Of a DNA stretch of 64,000 bases, positions 34,893 through 47,173 are shown piece after piece. The position numbers were made by a program, and so were the translations under genes. The stretch's first letter is position 1. Every line of letters begins with the position of its first letter. The notes below the pieces were generated by a model. It saw nothing but the letters and a program-made list of their open reading frames with translations. It searched no databases and had not been told where the DNA came from. The stretch spans positions 126,126 to 190,125 of the forward strand of contig NW_012236516.1 of NCBI RefSeq assembly GCF_000787575.1. The letters run 5' to 3'. This DNA comes from Acytostelium subglobosum LB1. Taxonomy: Eukaryota; Evosea; Eumycetozoa; Acytosteliales; Acytosteliaceae.

Positions 34893-35684
34893 TTTATTTA
34901 TTTATATGTAGGTATATATATTAATTATATTGATTAATTGATTGATATGTTTAATGATGATGTTCACAAGTGAAGTTGAAGTTGATGTTGATTCAACAAC
35001 ACACCTGGATTTATCCAATTTATAATGTTTCATCGCCGACAAAGCTACAAACAAGATCCAACAACAATACATACACCCACACAGATAGTATTGTCTCACA
35101 TGTTCCGGAACAGAGAATAGTGGGTGTGTCGAAGGTTCCTGAATGTGAGTGTGTGTGAAGAGCTCGAGATCCACCTGTGTGTTGGCATAAGCCAAGTTGA
35201 TTGGAATCCAATCTGAAATGAAATGTGTGTGGTTTATCATTAATTACAACATGTGCATGTTCACTCAAGTGACACTGAGCGAGGTGATGGGAAGGGATGG
35301 GACCTGGGTAATCCGGTCAAAGTCTGAATTCAGGGTGTGTAGAATAAGAACAAGAAGAATAAGATATCATCGATAGTTGCTTCCTGAACAGAGAGCCACA
35401 ATGACTGACTTTGTTTGAATCAAATGAATGAATGAAGTCAGTAGTTCGCAAAGATAGAGAGTTGCCTTGTATTAATGTCAGATTTATTTGATGAGTGAGA
35501 TAGATGGATTGGATGGATGTTACTGGCTGCTGTTGCGTTGCTGCTGGCAACAAAGCTGCACATTGTTTGATTGATCGATCAATCAGTGTGGAGTTAGTGA
35601 GTTGATCAGATATGTGTATATGTATGTGTATATATAAACTTGTTGTTGATGTTATGTTGTGTTTGTTGTCGACAGACTGTTTCT
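34893..35684. other. Intergenic, no gene seen
   Basis: This lies between the start of the NTF2-like gene and the stop of AP-3 beta, both minus strand. It has AT-rich promoter-like sequence near 34895-34960 and scattered GATT/AATC units. Open frames here are short, with Cys/Tyr- or Ser/His-biased translations and no matches, so none is called. Confidence 0.5.
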
Positions 35685-38600
35685 TCAACGTTGTAGCACA
35701 TCGGTGATCTTCTTGAGTATGAGAGTGGCAGTGAGTGTATCATTGCTACGAATGGTGCAGAGTGCAGATGTAGCGTCCACGAGGTCCACCAGGACGTACA
35801 GCTCAGTGGACTTTAGCAGAGTGGTGGCAACAAACTGGAGCTTGGTGCGGCCAGTGTTGGCAGAGTTGGCGTGCAGATTGATGTTCTCCACGAGTGCCTG
35901 TACGACGCCTTGCTGGGCAGTGTTGGCGCCCAACTCAATCTGTTCACTGATGCTCTTTGCCTCCAGTGCCTCGAACTCAGTCTTCCACAGCTCGATATCC
36001 TTTTCGGTAGGCTTGACCATCTCACCAATGATAGGTGTCAGCACAACAGGGAATACACCGCGGGATGTGCTGTAATTGAGTGAGCGAGTGGTTGTTGGTT
36101 TGATTAGTCTGTGGACTGAGGAGGATGGATTGATGGATACATACCTAATCTCAAATTTACAGGCTTGTGAGGTGGAGTTAAATGATACAATTAGGTTGCG
36201 CTCAAGTGTGTCATTGGGTGCCAGCGACTCAATAGTGTCAAAGTCGATGAGGTTGGCGCCATCGATCAAGGTCTTCTTGCCAATCTTGATGTCGTCAAAG
36301 GACTCGGTCGATGTGTTCTTGAGATGCAATTGGATGCAGTTGTAGCCATCCTCAACCTGTACGTCTTCTGGGGCCTGTCTCAGGAAGTAGTAATCAATGC
36401 TGAGACCCTGACTCACTGCTGGCTTGAGCAGTACCTTCTTAACAGGGGTTGCTGTCGAAGATATATCTAACTTCTCCATCTCCTCAGCCACACCAAACAG
36501 CTCGTCCATCTCATCCTCATCAAACTCGTCTTCCTCCTGCTCTGGCTTCTTTGCCTTCTTTGACTTCTTGGACTTCTTCGAGTGTCCATTTTGTTTGCTA
36601 CACATTGATTGATTGATTGTTAGCGTGCGTGCTTACTTCCATCATTGAGAGGAGATGCTTACGGTTGTGCAGGGGAATCAGAGTCTGATCCAAAGAACTT
36701 CTCCATCTCATCCTCGTCGTCTAGCTCCTCTTCGGAACCACCGCTGTACTCTTCATCGTCGTCGTCCTCGTCGTCCTCGTCACTCTCCTCCTCATCGCTG
36801 TAGAATGGCTTCTCATCGGCCAAGCCAAACACATTCTTCTTGACCTCTGGTATCCATTGCTTGGGCTGTCTGACTGAGGGGTCAGGCACCTCCTCGGGGA
36901 AGTCGGGCAGTGCCTGGTAGCCTTGTGCGGTGTGGTTGACAATGTGCGACAAGGAGCCCAGGATGAAACGCTGGCGGTCCTCCGACACACTGACCTCGGT
37001 TGGCATTGGCTTCGTGTTGATGAAGATGTTCTTGGCGTGCTGGGTGATGTTGGGCGTCTTCTCCGAGTTGATCAGAAGCAGACGCATCATTCTTGCGCAG
37101 TCTCTAATGTCGTAGTTCATGTCGTATTTGGCCTGGTTGATGATGTATTGGAAGAGCAGGTTGGTCTGCTCGGCGTTGTGGAAGTGCAACTTAGCACCAA
37201 GGTTCAGGATCTGCAGCTTGACACTCTCGTCCTCGTCGGCGAACGACTTGGCCAGCTTCCTCAGCACGTCTGGTGCGACCAGTGGCACCTTGTGGCTGTA
37301 CTCTCCAATGACCCAGACGATGGCTGCACGTGCACTTGGCACCTGGAGCGTCTCGAGCAACTTGGCCAGATGCAGGATGATTTTCTCGTGCTTGATTGAC
37401 GAGTCGGCATTGTCAGCGTTCAACTGAAGCAGGCGCTTCAGCACGATGACACTCTCAGCGACGACAACGGTCGATGTGTTGGACAGCAGTGACATGAGGC
37501 CGTATGTGCACGACTCGGTCACGTCGGGGATTGTGGCGGCACAGCGGCCGATGGCTCTGATGGTCTCAGCGGCGAACTTCTTGTCCTCGTTCTTAACGTA
37601 CTCCTTGAACTCCTTAAGTATCTTGCTGATGTTCTCGCCAGTGGCCAAACGAGTGAGGATCTCAAGCTTCAACTTGATGCTGTACTCTGGGTCCGAGGAG
37701 TTGATGAAGAACTCTGAGAGGTATGGCTCGAACATGTTCTGTGTTGTGCGTTAGTGATTGAATGAATGGCTAAAGGGAGGAGAGATGTACATACGGGTCT
37801 CATTGTGACCATTGTTGAGATGTTGGAGAGGACGATGTATTGGACCTCGGGGGATGAGCGCAGGAGACGCACCAAAGACTTGCCAACCTTTTGTGCTTCG
37901 ATCACTGGTGCAATGTAGAAATAGAGTGATGACACTGCCATTACAACTGCATTGCTACGACTCTGTAGTAGAGGCAAGCAAGACTTGAGCAACAATCGGT
38001 GATCCAAATCAATCTCCTCTGTGTCATAGGCGTCGACCACCTTCTTTGGCACGTCAACAGCGTTCTCATCATCCTCATCATCAGAGTAGAACGAAGTCTT
38101 CTTCTTGAACTGCTTTACGTTCTTATCATTCTATGTTTGGTTTGTTTGTGTTGTTAGACGATGTATTGTCGCGCACATCCTGGGATATGATACATACGAT
38201 TGATGCGTCTGGACATCTGAACTGAGTCCTGGCGTACTTGGTGAGTACGTTGATGGTGACCACCTGCGACCACTCATCAAAGTCGGCGAGCAACTGGCAT
38301 ATCTTGCGGTAGTGCTGATGCAAGAGATCGTGACGATCGGGACACACCTCGGAGAAGGCCATCATGGCTGCACCCAGCACCATTGTGCTGTTGTCGTTGA
38401 GCAGTGTCTCGATGAGATTGGCCAGCTCCTCCTGCTTGTCCGAGTCGAGCTTGTGCACCTTGGCAATGGCAAAGGCGGCGGCCTTGCGCACGTAGGGCGA
38501 GCTGTCCTTTACGCACTTCTCGATGGCCAACACGATCACCTGAATGATGTCGACCACACGGATCGACGACATGACTCTCAGTGCCGAGGCACGAATCACC

Positions 38601-39000
38601 TGACTCTTATCGCTCAGTGACTTTTGGAATGTGTTGATCGCCAGCAATGCACTATCATGCTCAGACTCTGCATAATGTACCAAGTACATATATACCAACT
38701 TCTTCAACTCCAAGTTGTTCGCAATAACATTCTTTACAACCTGTGGGAATACCTCTGATACATCTCTACCCTTTGATAACATCTGTTATATTCATACATT
38801 GATTGATTGATCGTTAGCATCGAGAGTGATTCTTAGATTGATTGATCTACAACACATACAGCAATCAACTTCTTCATGCATTCCAACTTCTCTTTGTCAG
38901 ATGGTCCATCAAGCTGCTTCTTGATCTCCTCCAACTTGACATTGGTCGATGTGTCATTGAAGTATCGACTATGACTAATATTATTGAGAACTGTATTCAT
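35685..39000 (-). CDS. ap3b1: AP-3 adaptor complex subunit beta, 991 aa
   Basis: Six exons (38860-39000, 38198-38782, 37795-38130, 36663-37738, 36145-36597, 35685-36069) give 991 aa. The HEAT-like adaptin trunk is clear: [67 protein letters not shown] and [15 protein letters not shown]. After the trunk comes a hinge with long acidic runs and [11 protein letters not shown], typical of AP-3 beta rather than AP-1, -2 or -4 beta, followed by a beta-sandwich ear-like end. AP-3 sorts cargo from endosomes to lysosome-related compartments. Introns are rich in AATC units on the coding strand. The protein is somewhat shorter than animal AP3B1 (about 1090 aa). Confidence 0.93.
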
Positions 39001-39384
39001 TCTTTCTTGTCTTTAATATTAATATATTAATATGTTTGAATAAAGATAGATAGAATATAAATGTATAATATATATATATATAAAACTACTAATACAAATA
39101 ATGAATGAATGAATGAATGAAAGAGTGAATGAATGAATGAACAACCTCCTACATACACAGAGAGAATTTGTAAATATCTAACTTAGTTTCTCTGTCAAAA
39201 CTTTGTTCCACTCTGCTAGAGATTGACCTGGCAACATGGACCACATCAGCAGTCCACACATCGAAAAAACATAAAAATTGATGTGTTTGAAACTTCCAGG
39301 ACCACTTCTCTGGCAGTCAAGCGAGTCGTTCCTTCGATATGCGGACCATATCCATATCCGAGTCCCGATAGATACGAACTAATA

Positions 39385-39662
39385 CTAAAGTTGTTCAAGT
39401 TGTTGTAGTTGGTCTATATGTCGATACATTATATGTAGTATCTTATTAACTTCAAGTAGAATTGATTCAAGTACTGGACGATCTTGAAGTGGCAGTCCTG
39501 GTTCTAGCAATCTTGACTTCACTTTAGATTGGATACTTATTACCAACTCTATCTGTATCTCATAACTCTTATTAATATGTTTATTATCTACCTTTTGTTC
39601 ATACTTAAGGTATATGTACACATAACAATATTAGAATAATATAGATAGTTAGTACTTACCAT
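39385..39662 (-). CDS. Possible small gene, 73 aa, start codon alone in first exon
   Basis: Exon 2 (39385-39603) has an open, normal-looking composition (ELVISIQSKVKSRLLEPGLP, LESILLEVNKILHIMYRHID) and follows an acceptor TTAAG. A 56-base AT-rich interval ending at a GTAAGT donor separates it from an ATG at 39660-39662, so the splice would fall right after the start codon. The product would be a single long amphipathic helix pair. No family is recognised. Reading without the intron gives MYIYLKYEQKV at the start, which is also possible. Confidence 0.42.
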
Positions 39663-39940
39663 GTTTGATTGAAAGAGTTAATATATGTACTTTCAATCAA
39701 CAAATGAAGCTAGACAATGTACAACGATGAAGGTGAGGCAAGTAATGAATGAATGAATGAACGAATAATGTATTGATACATATATGTATATGTTGACCAT
39801 ATATGGATACATTGACTATCCTTGGTAAATGTCAACACGACGATGGTAGTGGTAGTAGTGGTAGAACAATGGAAAAGGATAATGATACACCAATCTGGCA
39901 ATAGTAGTAAGTGACCACTACCATTACCACGCATGGCCAG

Positions 39941-41850
39941 TCACTTATGAGGTAGGTATTGAGGACTGCCAAAATAGCTGAATCCTTGGAAGTACGCCTG
40001 TTGTGATACGCTCAATGCCGGTGATGTGCCAGTGAGTGCAGAGGAGCTTGAACCAAGGTTGATATCGTTGCCATTGTCTCCATTGTTGTTGCCATTAGTT
40101 GAAGTTGTAGTAGTTGTAGTAGTTGTTGTAGTTGTAGTAGTATTGGATGCATCAACATTATTAACAACTCCAATGCCATTAATACTAGGTTTCAATAGAT
40201 CAATATCAAAGTTGCTAAGATCCGATGGACTGGAGGTCTTTGGCACGAATGGTGGCACCTCCTCACGCGCCTCCAACTTGCGCCACTGCAAGCCCTTGAA
40301 GAATGCGTGCTGCTTGATCTTCTGCACGCCGTGGCCATCGCAACCCAGTCGCTTGGTGGGGTCCTTGTGCAACAGTGCCGTGATGAGCGAGCGCGCCGGC
40401 GCCGAGATGAACGTCGGGAACTTGACCTTGTCGTTGATGATGCGCTCTTGCTGCTTGGCCTCGTTGACCGAGGTGAATGGTACCTTACCAACCAGCATAA
40501 AGTACATTAGGATGCCGAGTGACCACCAGTCCACCGACTTGCCGTACTCCTTTCGCTGGATCATCTCTGGCGCCATATAATCGATTGTTCCGCAGAAGGA
40601 TCCGACAGAGTTCTCACTCTGCACCTCCTCCTTGGCCAATCCAAAATCCGTCAAGATGATATGTCCTTGCGAGTCCAACAAGATGTTCTCAGGCTTCAAA
40701 TCCCTGTGGATACTATAATACGTCCAGTGAATGGATTCAAAGGTTAATTGCCTGCACATGTGCACGAGGAGGATGTATTCATTCCATTATATCACTTACA
40801 TGTTAAGACTGTGAAGATGCTCAAGAGCGAGGATCAACTCTGCAGCATAGAAGCGCATCTGGGCCTCAGAGAACATTGACTCATTGTTAATGTGGAAGAA
40901 AAGGTGTCCTCTAGAGTCGCGTGAGTGATGTCAGTAATGTGTTGTGGCTGCAAGGTAGACTCTTTCACTCCATCATCTACCTACCCATTGACAAAGTCCA
41001 TGACCAAGTATAACTTCTTTGCATCTTGGAAGGCATAGTGGAGACGGATGATGAATGGATGTCTGACACGCTTCAATATGTCCTTCTCAGCAATGGTGTT
41101 GGTGACGCTGCGATACTTGATGATGTGGTTCTTCTTGATGGACTTGAGGGCGTAGATCTTGCCCGTGTCCTTCCTGGTCACAAGGTGCACCTTGCCAAAG
41201 CCGCCCTCGCCCACGAGGTGATCGATACTGAAGCTGGCGAGATTGATTGTCGTCGAGAGGTCCAATGTCTTGACGCTCTTGATCGACGAGCTGAGCTGGA
41301 TGTAGTCCTCTCTGGTGGCTGCATCGGTCTCGTCTCCACTGGTCGATATTCCATCGTCCTCGTCGTCTGATGCCGCCTGCTCATACTCGGACTCATCCGT
41401 AGAGGACAGGATGTGCGCGAGTGGTGGCGATGCGGGCAGTGGCTGGCCCGGAATGAGCGTGTGCTGGTCCAATCTGCCGAGCGATCCATCGTGAGTTTGC
41501 GCCCAAACATTGTTTATCGCAGGTTTGCCCACAGTCTTCTTTGCCTTCTTGTCATCAATGGCAAAGACAAATTGTGTTGGCGGATTAACCTTGCGTGCGG
41601 CCAATGGTGTGGATCGCTTAACAATCGGTGATGGCTGACTGTTGGTGAAATTTCCGATCATGTCGGAGGTGGATGTGGTGTCGCCACCACTTGTCATCGA
41701 CGTCGTCGTCGATGTCTGCAAGTCCGTGCCTGTGGTCTGTGTCAAAGCCGGAGCGTTGACATTGTTGGTGTTGGTGGGGTTGGCGTTGGCGTTGTTAGCG
41801 TTGGCATTGGCAGAGGCTGCGGCATGACTTTGAAGTTGTTGTCTTAACAT
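39941..41850 (-). CDS. AGC-family protein kinase, S6K-like, 582 aa
   Basis: Exons 40985-41850, 40800-40910 and 39941-40712. Residues 1 to about 205 are low complexity (Asn/Ala, Thr, acidic). The kinase domain follows: glycine loop VGEGGFGKV, ALKSIKK lysine, IIHRDLKPEN (split by intron 2), TDFGLAKEE, and an activation loop SVGSFCGTIDYMAPEM whose form is closest to p70 S6 kinase and other AGC kinases. After the AGC-tail region and a poly-Thr/Asn spacer, AYFQGFSYFGS near the carboxy end matches the hydrophobic motif F-x-x-F-S-Y, the usual TORC target. No PH or C2 domain is present. It probably acts in nutrient or TOR signalling; the precise orthologue is not settled. Confidence 0.88.
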
Positions 41851-42598
41851 GTATTGTTGTTGCTGCTGTTGTAGTTAGCAACAAATTATGATGATGTTTA
41901 TGGGATTAAATGAGTATTCGGTGGCTGGTGCCGCTGATGTATATAGCAGTCGATTGAGGGGAGAGTAAAGTCCTTCGTTTTGTCTTCTTATTGCGCGTGT
42001 TAATAGGTTGACTTGTCAACTACTACACGCCAAGGTAAAATAAATCACAGAGACGCAGTATATGTTATATATATATATCTTTAAACAGATAATAATAATA
42101 ATAATAAAGTAATTGATTACTGTATGCTATCAATGTTAGATGGATGATGGGCTGGCTGATTGACTTTTTTTAGGTCTAAACAGGACCTTGGAGAACGTGT
42201 GTTTTTGGCTCATACTGGTGCAAAATTGATGAGCTGTTTTTTTGATCATGAAAAGAGACCCAGTTGGACCCGATTATTGGGGCCACTTGTGATTGAGGTG
42301 ATGGTTCACTGACTGTGGGGGTTAGTTTGGGGGTGATTGATTCATTGGTGTATGCTGACCCGACTCCTAAAGGTCTAAAGAATAGTTGATTGTTAGTTAA
42401 TGTTGGAGTTAGTGAGTGATTGATGTTGTTGGTGCGACTCAAGACTTGATCATTAAGTTTGGTCATGGTCAATCTTGCATGACGCTTGGGAAGGGTCCTT
42501 GTTCCAGAACTGGTCCACACCATCATACAATTGAATCAAACAATCAAACAATCATTCAATGTTACCTTTGTACACATATATTTAAACATACATATACA
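41851..42598. promoter_or_regulatory. Divergent intergenic region between kinase and ammonium transporter
   Basis: Both flanking genes start here and run outward. Visible features are CTG/TTG repeats next to the kinase start, a TA run (42066-42079), an AAT run (about 42089-42107) and a few hundred bases of mixed sequence. An open frame extends upstream of the transporter start but has no transporter-like content. Confidence 0.5.
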
Positions 42599-44056
42599 AT
42601 GTCAACAGATAGTAGTAGTATTGGTGGTGGTGGTGCTGGTAGTGTTAGTAGTAGTAGTAGTAATTCATCTGGCGAATACTCACAGTGCTATCTACAAATA
42701 CCCCCAGACACAGGCGATACTACTTGGGTACTGTTGTCAACGATATTGGTGCTGGGCATGATGCCCGCGCTGGCCTTCTTCGAAGCCGGCCTGCTCAGAT
42801 CAAAGAACACGCTGTCAATCATCACACAGATCATTTCAGGCATTGTAGTGCTGACCGTGATGTGGCAGGCATTCGGATACTCGCTCACGTTTGGACCCGA
42901 CCAGGCGGGCATCATTGGCAACCTGGACAACGCCTTCCTCATTGGCGTCAGCTACACCGACTGCAACCCCAACGCGCCACACATCCCATCGGCCGCGTAC
43001 GCCATGTTCATGATGATGTTTGCCAACATCACCCCACTGTTGATGACTGGCGCGTATGCCGAGCGTGTCAAGTTCCGCTCGTTCATCGTGCTCACTATCC
43101 TCTGGGAGATCATTGTCTTCTACCCTGTCGCGCATTGGATCTGGGGTGATGGCTGGATGAAGCGCATGGGTGTTCTGGACTTTGCTGGCGGTATTGTCAT
43201 CCACACCACAGCTGGAGTCAGTGGCACTGTCATTGCCCTATGTAAGTTGTCAATGCTGACCGAACGTAGTCGTCCACTCATACTCATACATCAAACCAAT
43301 CAATCAGATGTTGGCAAGCGAAAGGACTTTGTAAAGTATGGAGGTGAGTTCCCTCCTTCAAACATTCCATTGGCTGCGCTGGGAGCAGCATTGTTGTGGA
43401 TGGGCTGGTTTGGATTCAATGCTGGATCGGCATTGGCTGCTGGATCCATCGCCACTTCAGCAGTGGCCTCTACTCAGATTGGTGGCAGTTTCTCTGGAAT
43501 TGTCTGGATCATACTGTCGTGGCTCAAGGGTAAGCCATCGACTGTGGCCGTCATCAATGGTGTCGTAGCAGGACTGGCGGGAATCACACCAGCCTCTGGC
43601 TACATCAACTCACAGTACTCCATTGGCCTTGGCATCACACTTGGCCTGGCGTCCTACATCTCAGTGTACATCATGAAGCATCGTCTACAAGTGGACGACG
43701 CGCTCGACGTCGGCTCTATCCACGGCCTCACAGGCATGATTGGCGCAATCGCCATTGGCTTCTGCGCTCAAAAGTCGATCAATCCCGCTGGCGAGAATGG
43801 TGTCTTCTACGGCAACGCCAGGCTGTTGGGACTTCAGGTGATGGGCGTGGTCGTTGTAGCCGCGTGGTCCATCATCGCCACCTATACAATCATCGTGGTC
43901 ATTGACAAGCTGATTGGACTGCGTATCGACTCGACAGAGGAGGAGTATGGCCTGGACCTGGTGGAGCATGGCGAGTACGCCTATCACCAGATCTCGTCCA
44001 ATGAGAATGAGGAGCCAAACTACACGCGAATCAATCACGAGATCTTCTCGTCCTAG
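42599..44056 (+). CDS. Ammonium transporter (Amt/MEP/Rh family), 463 aa
   Basis: A Ser/Gly-rich start (MSTDSSSIGGGGAG) precedes a standard Amt core of about 11 membrane segments: TTWVLLSTILVLGMMPALAF FEAGLLRSKN, then AYAMFMMMFANITPLLMTGA with ERVKFR, DFAGGIVIHTTAGVSG (first pore histidine), WFGFNAGSALAAG, and DVGSIHGLTGMIGAIAIGF (second pore histidine). A 66-base intron (43242-43307, GTAAGT...TCAG) interrupts the junction ALY/VGKRKDF; its length is a multiple of three and it has no stop, so the frame stays open through it. The protein moves ammonium across membranes, which in dictyostelids affects the slug-to-culmination switch. I cannot say which of AmtA, B or C it corresponds to. Confidence 0.93.
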   Translation: MSTDSSSIGGGGAGSVSSSSSNSSGEYSQCYLQIPPDTGDTTWVLLSTILVLGMMPALAFFEAGLLRSKNTLSIITQIISGIVVLTVMWQAFGYSLTFGPDQAGIIGNLDNAFLIGVSYTDCNPNAPHIPSAAYAMFMMMFANITPLLMTGAYAERVKFRSFIVLTILWEIIVFYPVAHWIWGDGWMKRMGVLDFAGGIVIHTTAGVSGTVIALCKLSMLTERSRPLILIHQTNQSDVGKRKDFVKYGGEFPPSNIPLAALGAALLWMGWFGFNAGSALAAGSIATSAVASTQIGGSFSGIVWIILSWLKGKPSTVAVINGVVAGLAGITPASGYINSQYSIGLGITLGLASYISVYIMKHRLQVDDALDVGSIHGLTGMIGAIAIGFCAQKSINPAGENGVFYGNARLLGLQVMGVVVVAAWSIIATYTIIVVIDKLIGLRIDSTEEEYGLDLVEHGEYAYHQISSNENEEPNYTRINHEIFSS

Positions 44057-44197
44057 TGCAGCTGCATATGATCATCATGATGAAGGCGCGCGCGAGCTGG
44101 CCACATCATATTCCAACAACAACTTTGTACTCTTGTAATACACATTCATTCAATCAATCAATCAAATGGGATCAACTGTTCATTACAAATACATAAT

Positions 44198-45203
44198 CTA
44201 GAGTGATGGCGAATGATTGTTGGAGGGGATGATGACGTGAGTGGTCTGGAAGGATTGGCCAGGCTCGAGGATGGCAGGCTTGTCAATGACGCCCGCCTCA
44301 ATGCAGATCATCTTGGGGTACTCGAGATCGCCAAAGTCTTCCATGCGCTTGGCTTTCTCGATCCAGGGGTTCCAGACGACGGCGTCGTTCAAGTTGGCCT
44401 GTGACTGAAGAGTGATGCGACTCTTGTTGTGATCATCGATCAGGAGCAGAGGCTGGCTGGTGTTGGTGTTGAGGTAGACGCGATCCGTCTCCTCCTGGAT
44501 CGTTACGCTCTGGCGTTTCTCCACGTCGATCTCTGCATTCTTCATCTTGTCAATGTAGCTGTAGCCGTGCAGGCCATCGACACGCACGTTCTGGATGTTG
44601 GAGATGGCAAAGTATGTGTGAAGGGCCAGCTGGAAGTCAAAGGCTTTGTGATCAGTGTTCTTTGTTGCAAAGCTGAGCTCCAAGCGATCCTTGTGCAATG
44701 TGATGCAGTACACGGCATGGAATGAGCATGGCCATATCTTGCGCGAGTAGTCATCGTCCACCAACTCAAACTCCACTCCAACCGATCCCCTCATCTCGTC
44801 CACGAACGTTGTCTTTATACTCCATTGCATGTTTCTTGGGTTTGATTGATTGATTGATTGATTGATCGATCGAGTGAGCGAGTGAGAGTGAAGGGCATAT
44901 TCATTGACAAACATACCTGGCGAATCCATGTGTCTGTATCTTGCCGGCACCAAACTGAGGGAAGATCAAGGGGATACCACCACGTAGTGCTTTGAATGGT
45001 TCGTAGACGGACTTCTCACTCATGAAGAAGTGTTCGTTACCATTGGTCTTGAATGAAGTTACATGTGCACCATGCAAGTATACCAAACACGATGATGACA
45101 CTGTCTCCAACTGAACAAATGGCATTCCATTATGCTGTGCGTCCGACTTCACTGACACTCCTTTCTTGTTCCATTTCTGATTCAATGCTTCAACGTTTGA
45201 CAT
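44198..45203 (-). CDS. Glucose-6-phosphate 1-epimerase-like (hexose-6-phosphate mutarotase), 307 aa
   Basis: Exons 44917-45203 and 44198-44834 (intron with GATT repeats) give 307 aa. The amino-terminal exon has YLHGAHVTSFKTNG and GGIPLIFPQFG, and ends in THGFAR; the second begins NMQWSIK. HGFAR carries the catalytic histidine of YeaD/YMR099c-type epimerases; LHTYFAI provides the second histidine and MICIEAG the catalytic glutamate. The enzyme interconverts alpha and beta anomers of hexose 6-phosphates in the cytosol. No signal peptide. Length is normal for the family (about 290-300). Confidence 0.92.
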
Positions 45204-45549
45204 CTTATCTCAAAATCTCTTTAACTCTATCTCTTTGATGTATTGTGTTATGTTGGGTATGATTAGATTATGAATGAGTTGAACAAGTTAAATTAAGTTG
45301 ATGATCTAACCTTGTGTGAGTTCATCTTCCATTCCCCAACCCCCAATCCCCCACTTCCATCATGTGGAAGTTCATTCTCCAATCTGTGGCTGCATTAATT
45401 TCTTTAGTTTTGCTAATGGAAGTTGGTAGTTGCTCTTTGATCTCATCTCTCTTCAGTTGTTGACTATTTTATTAGATCTCAATAAGTAATAATTATGACA
45501 CATCCTTCACTTCATTCACTTTAAGAATGTTTTCATCAACATCATAAAC
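45204..45549. promoter_or_regulatory. Divergent promoter region (epimerase / SAM-NTPase gene)
   Basis: About 350 AT-rich bases between two outward-running genes. A C-rich patch (CCCCAACCCCCAATCCCCCA, about 45337-45356) stands out. No specific regulatory site is recognised. Confidence 0.45.
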
Positions 45550-47146
45550 ATGTATGCCATGTTCTCCAGAGCGGTGCTTAGACATCCGCTTCGAGCAGTA
45601 CCATTCCACAAGTATATTCCAACGCGATCATTCTGCAACATCAATCGATCAAATATATTAAAGTCGAGTGTGGATGATGTCTATAAGTGGGCTCTATCAT
45701 TGGACATCCCATCAGTGACTGAGAGCATTACGAAGCTAAAGGAGCATAATGTTGATGGTGATGCTGCAGCATTGTTGACTATGTCAACGAAGAAGCTAGT
45801 GAACCATCCATACAGCTTAACAGGAGGTGCCGCAAGTGACAAGGGTGGAGGGCCATTTGTCGACAGAGATACGTTCAGGAACAAGGTAGCTCAAGTCTGT
45901 TACCACAACTACATCAAGAGACAGAGCAAGCAATTCAAGAGATCTCAGTATGATACATTCATCTTTATCCCGGGAGGCAATGGTATTGGTAAAACAAGGG
46001 CAGGTGCAGAGGTGGCTGATCTTCCTGAGGATGTCCTCGCCAAGGCTTCGATGAATGACACAGACTTCATTGAAGCAATGCGCAATCCCATCTATTGCTA
46101 CATCAACCTCAAGGATGGACAATCAAGACCTATCCATTCGCATTGGTGCACGTGTTGCTCTATCCCAAGATCCAACCATCCACTCACTCTCTCAACAATG
46201 TACCAAGTTTGGTGGATACCAAGGACTCGGCTTGGGTCATGTCCTTTCATCACTGGTGGAGTCCTACCGAAAGGCCACAAACAACAAAGTTGTTGTCGAT
46301 GGGTTCACTGTTGATGATGCAAGGCGAACAGGATTGATCTACTTGAGGAAGGAGGAATCGTCTAGAGAACACTACTTTATCTTCTTACCATTTATGATGC
46401 TAAAATGGTTGAATGAGCGCGTCAACAACAAGTTCATTGATGAAACGCTCATGTTCTTTCCAAGTGAGGCCAAACCCTGGACGTGGAGGAGCATGGAACT
46501 TCTATTCCCCTACTATATATCATGTCTTTGCAGATCAGTGGACATCGTTCATCAATCATTCACCCTCCAATCATTGACAGATCATATCATAACATTTAAA
46601 CACATCTTTAGAGATGCAAGCGGTGTCGCCAAACTACCATCATCCCCAATCGACCTCGTTCCAAAGATGGTCTTGCAGGAGATGACAACAGACCTGAGCA
46701 CCACCTTGACAACAGTGGCTAACTTACCTGACAAGGACCACCATGATCATCTCGACATAAGCAGGACTCCCGCCATATTCATCTGCAAGAAGAATACATA
46801 TCTAATCGATCATCGAACTTGTTTTGTTGACAGACATGATCACAAGTATAATGTATACTTCCGAGTCAATCACAATGATATGGAGACGCCTGGAAGTAGT
46901 CTGACGGCCTGGTACGAATCAATCCTTCAACCTGATAGTATGGTCAAGATACCCGATGGGGAGTCAATGATACTTGTGCACTTTACCAACAATGACATTG
47001 GCGATCCACAAGGATGCCTCGCCACATTCGCCAAATATTGCCAAGACCATGGTCTCAAGGATCGATACCTCTTGTTGATCCATTCCAAGAACATCCATGG
47101 CTTCATATCGGATGTCTTTGCCAACAGAGCACAAGTGATTGATTGA
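45550..47146 (+). pseudogene. SAM-domain plus P-loop NTPase gene, Crinkler-like, frame broken
   Basis: The amino-terminal 30 residues are Arg-rich and could be a mitochondrial targeting peptide. A SAM-like domain follows at about 38-85 (VDDVYKWALSLDI ... HNVDGDAAALLTMSTKKL), then a P-loop at about 142-150 (GGNGIGKTR) preceded by a hydrophobic strand (DTFIFIPG). The rest has FGGYQGLGLGHVLSS and further NTPase-like and unassigned sequence to a stop at 47146. The SAM plus NTPase layout resembles Crinkler-type proteins, which are widespread in oomycetes, fungi and dictyostelids; this assignment is tentative. The gene is broken about once and otherwise looks well preserved, so the break is recent or an assembly artefact. 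Confidence 0.6.
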
Positions 47147-47173
47147 ATGCATCTAATATATATATTGTTGTTA

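Noticed and set aside
35317-35688. Minus-strand open frame overlapping the AP-3 beta end
   Set aside because: Ser/His/Ile repeats from AT-rich and GATT sequence, no conserved features.
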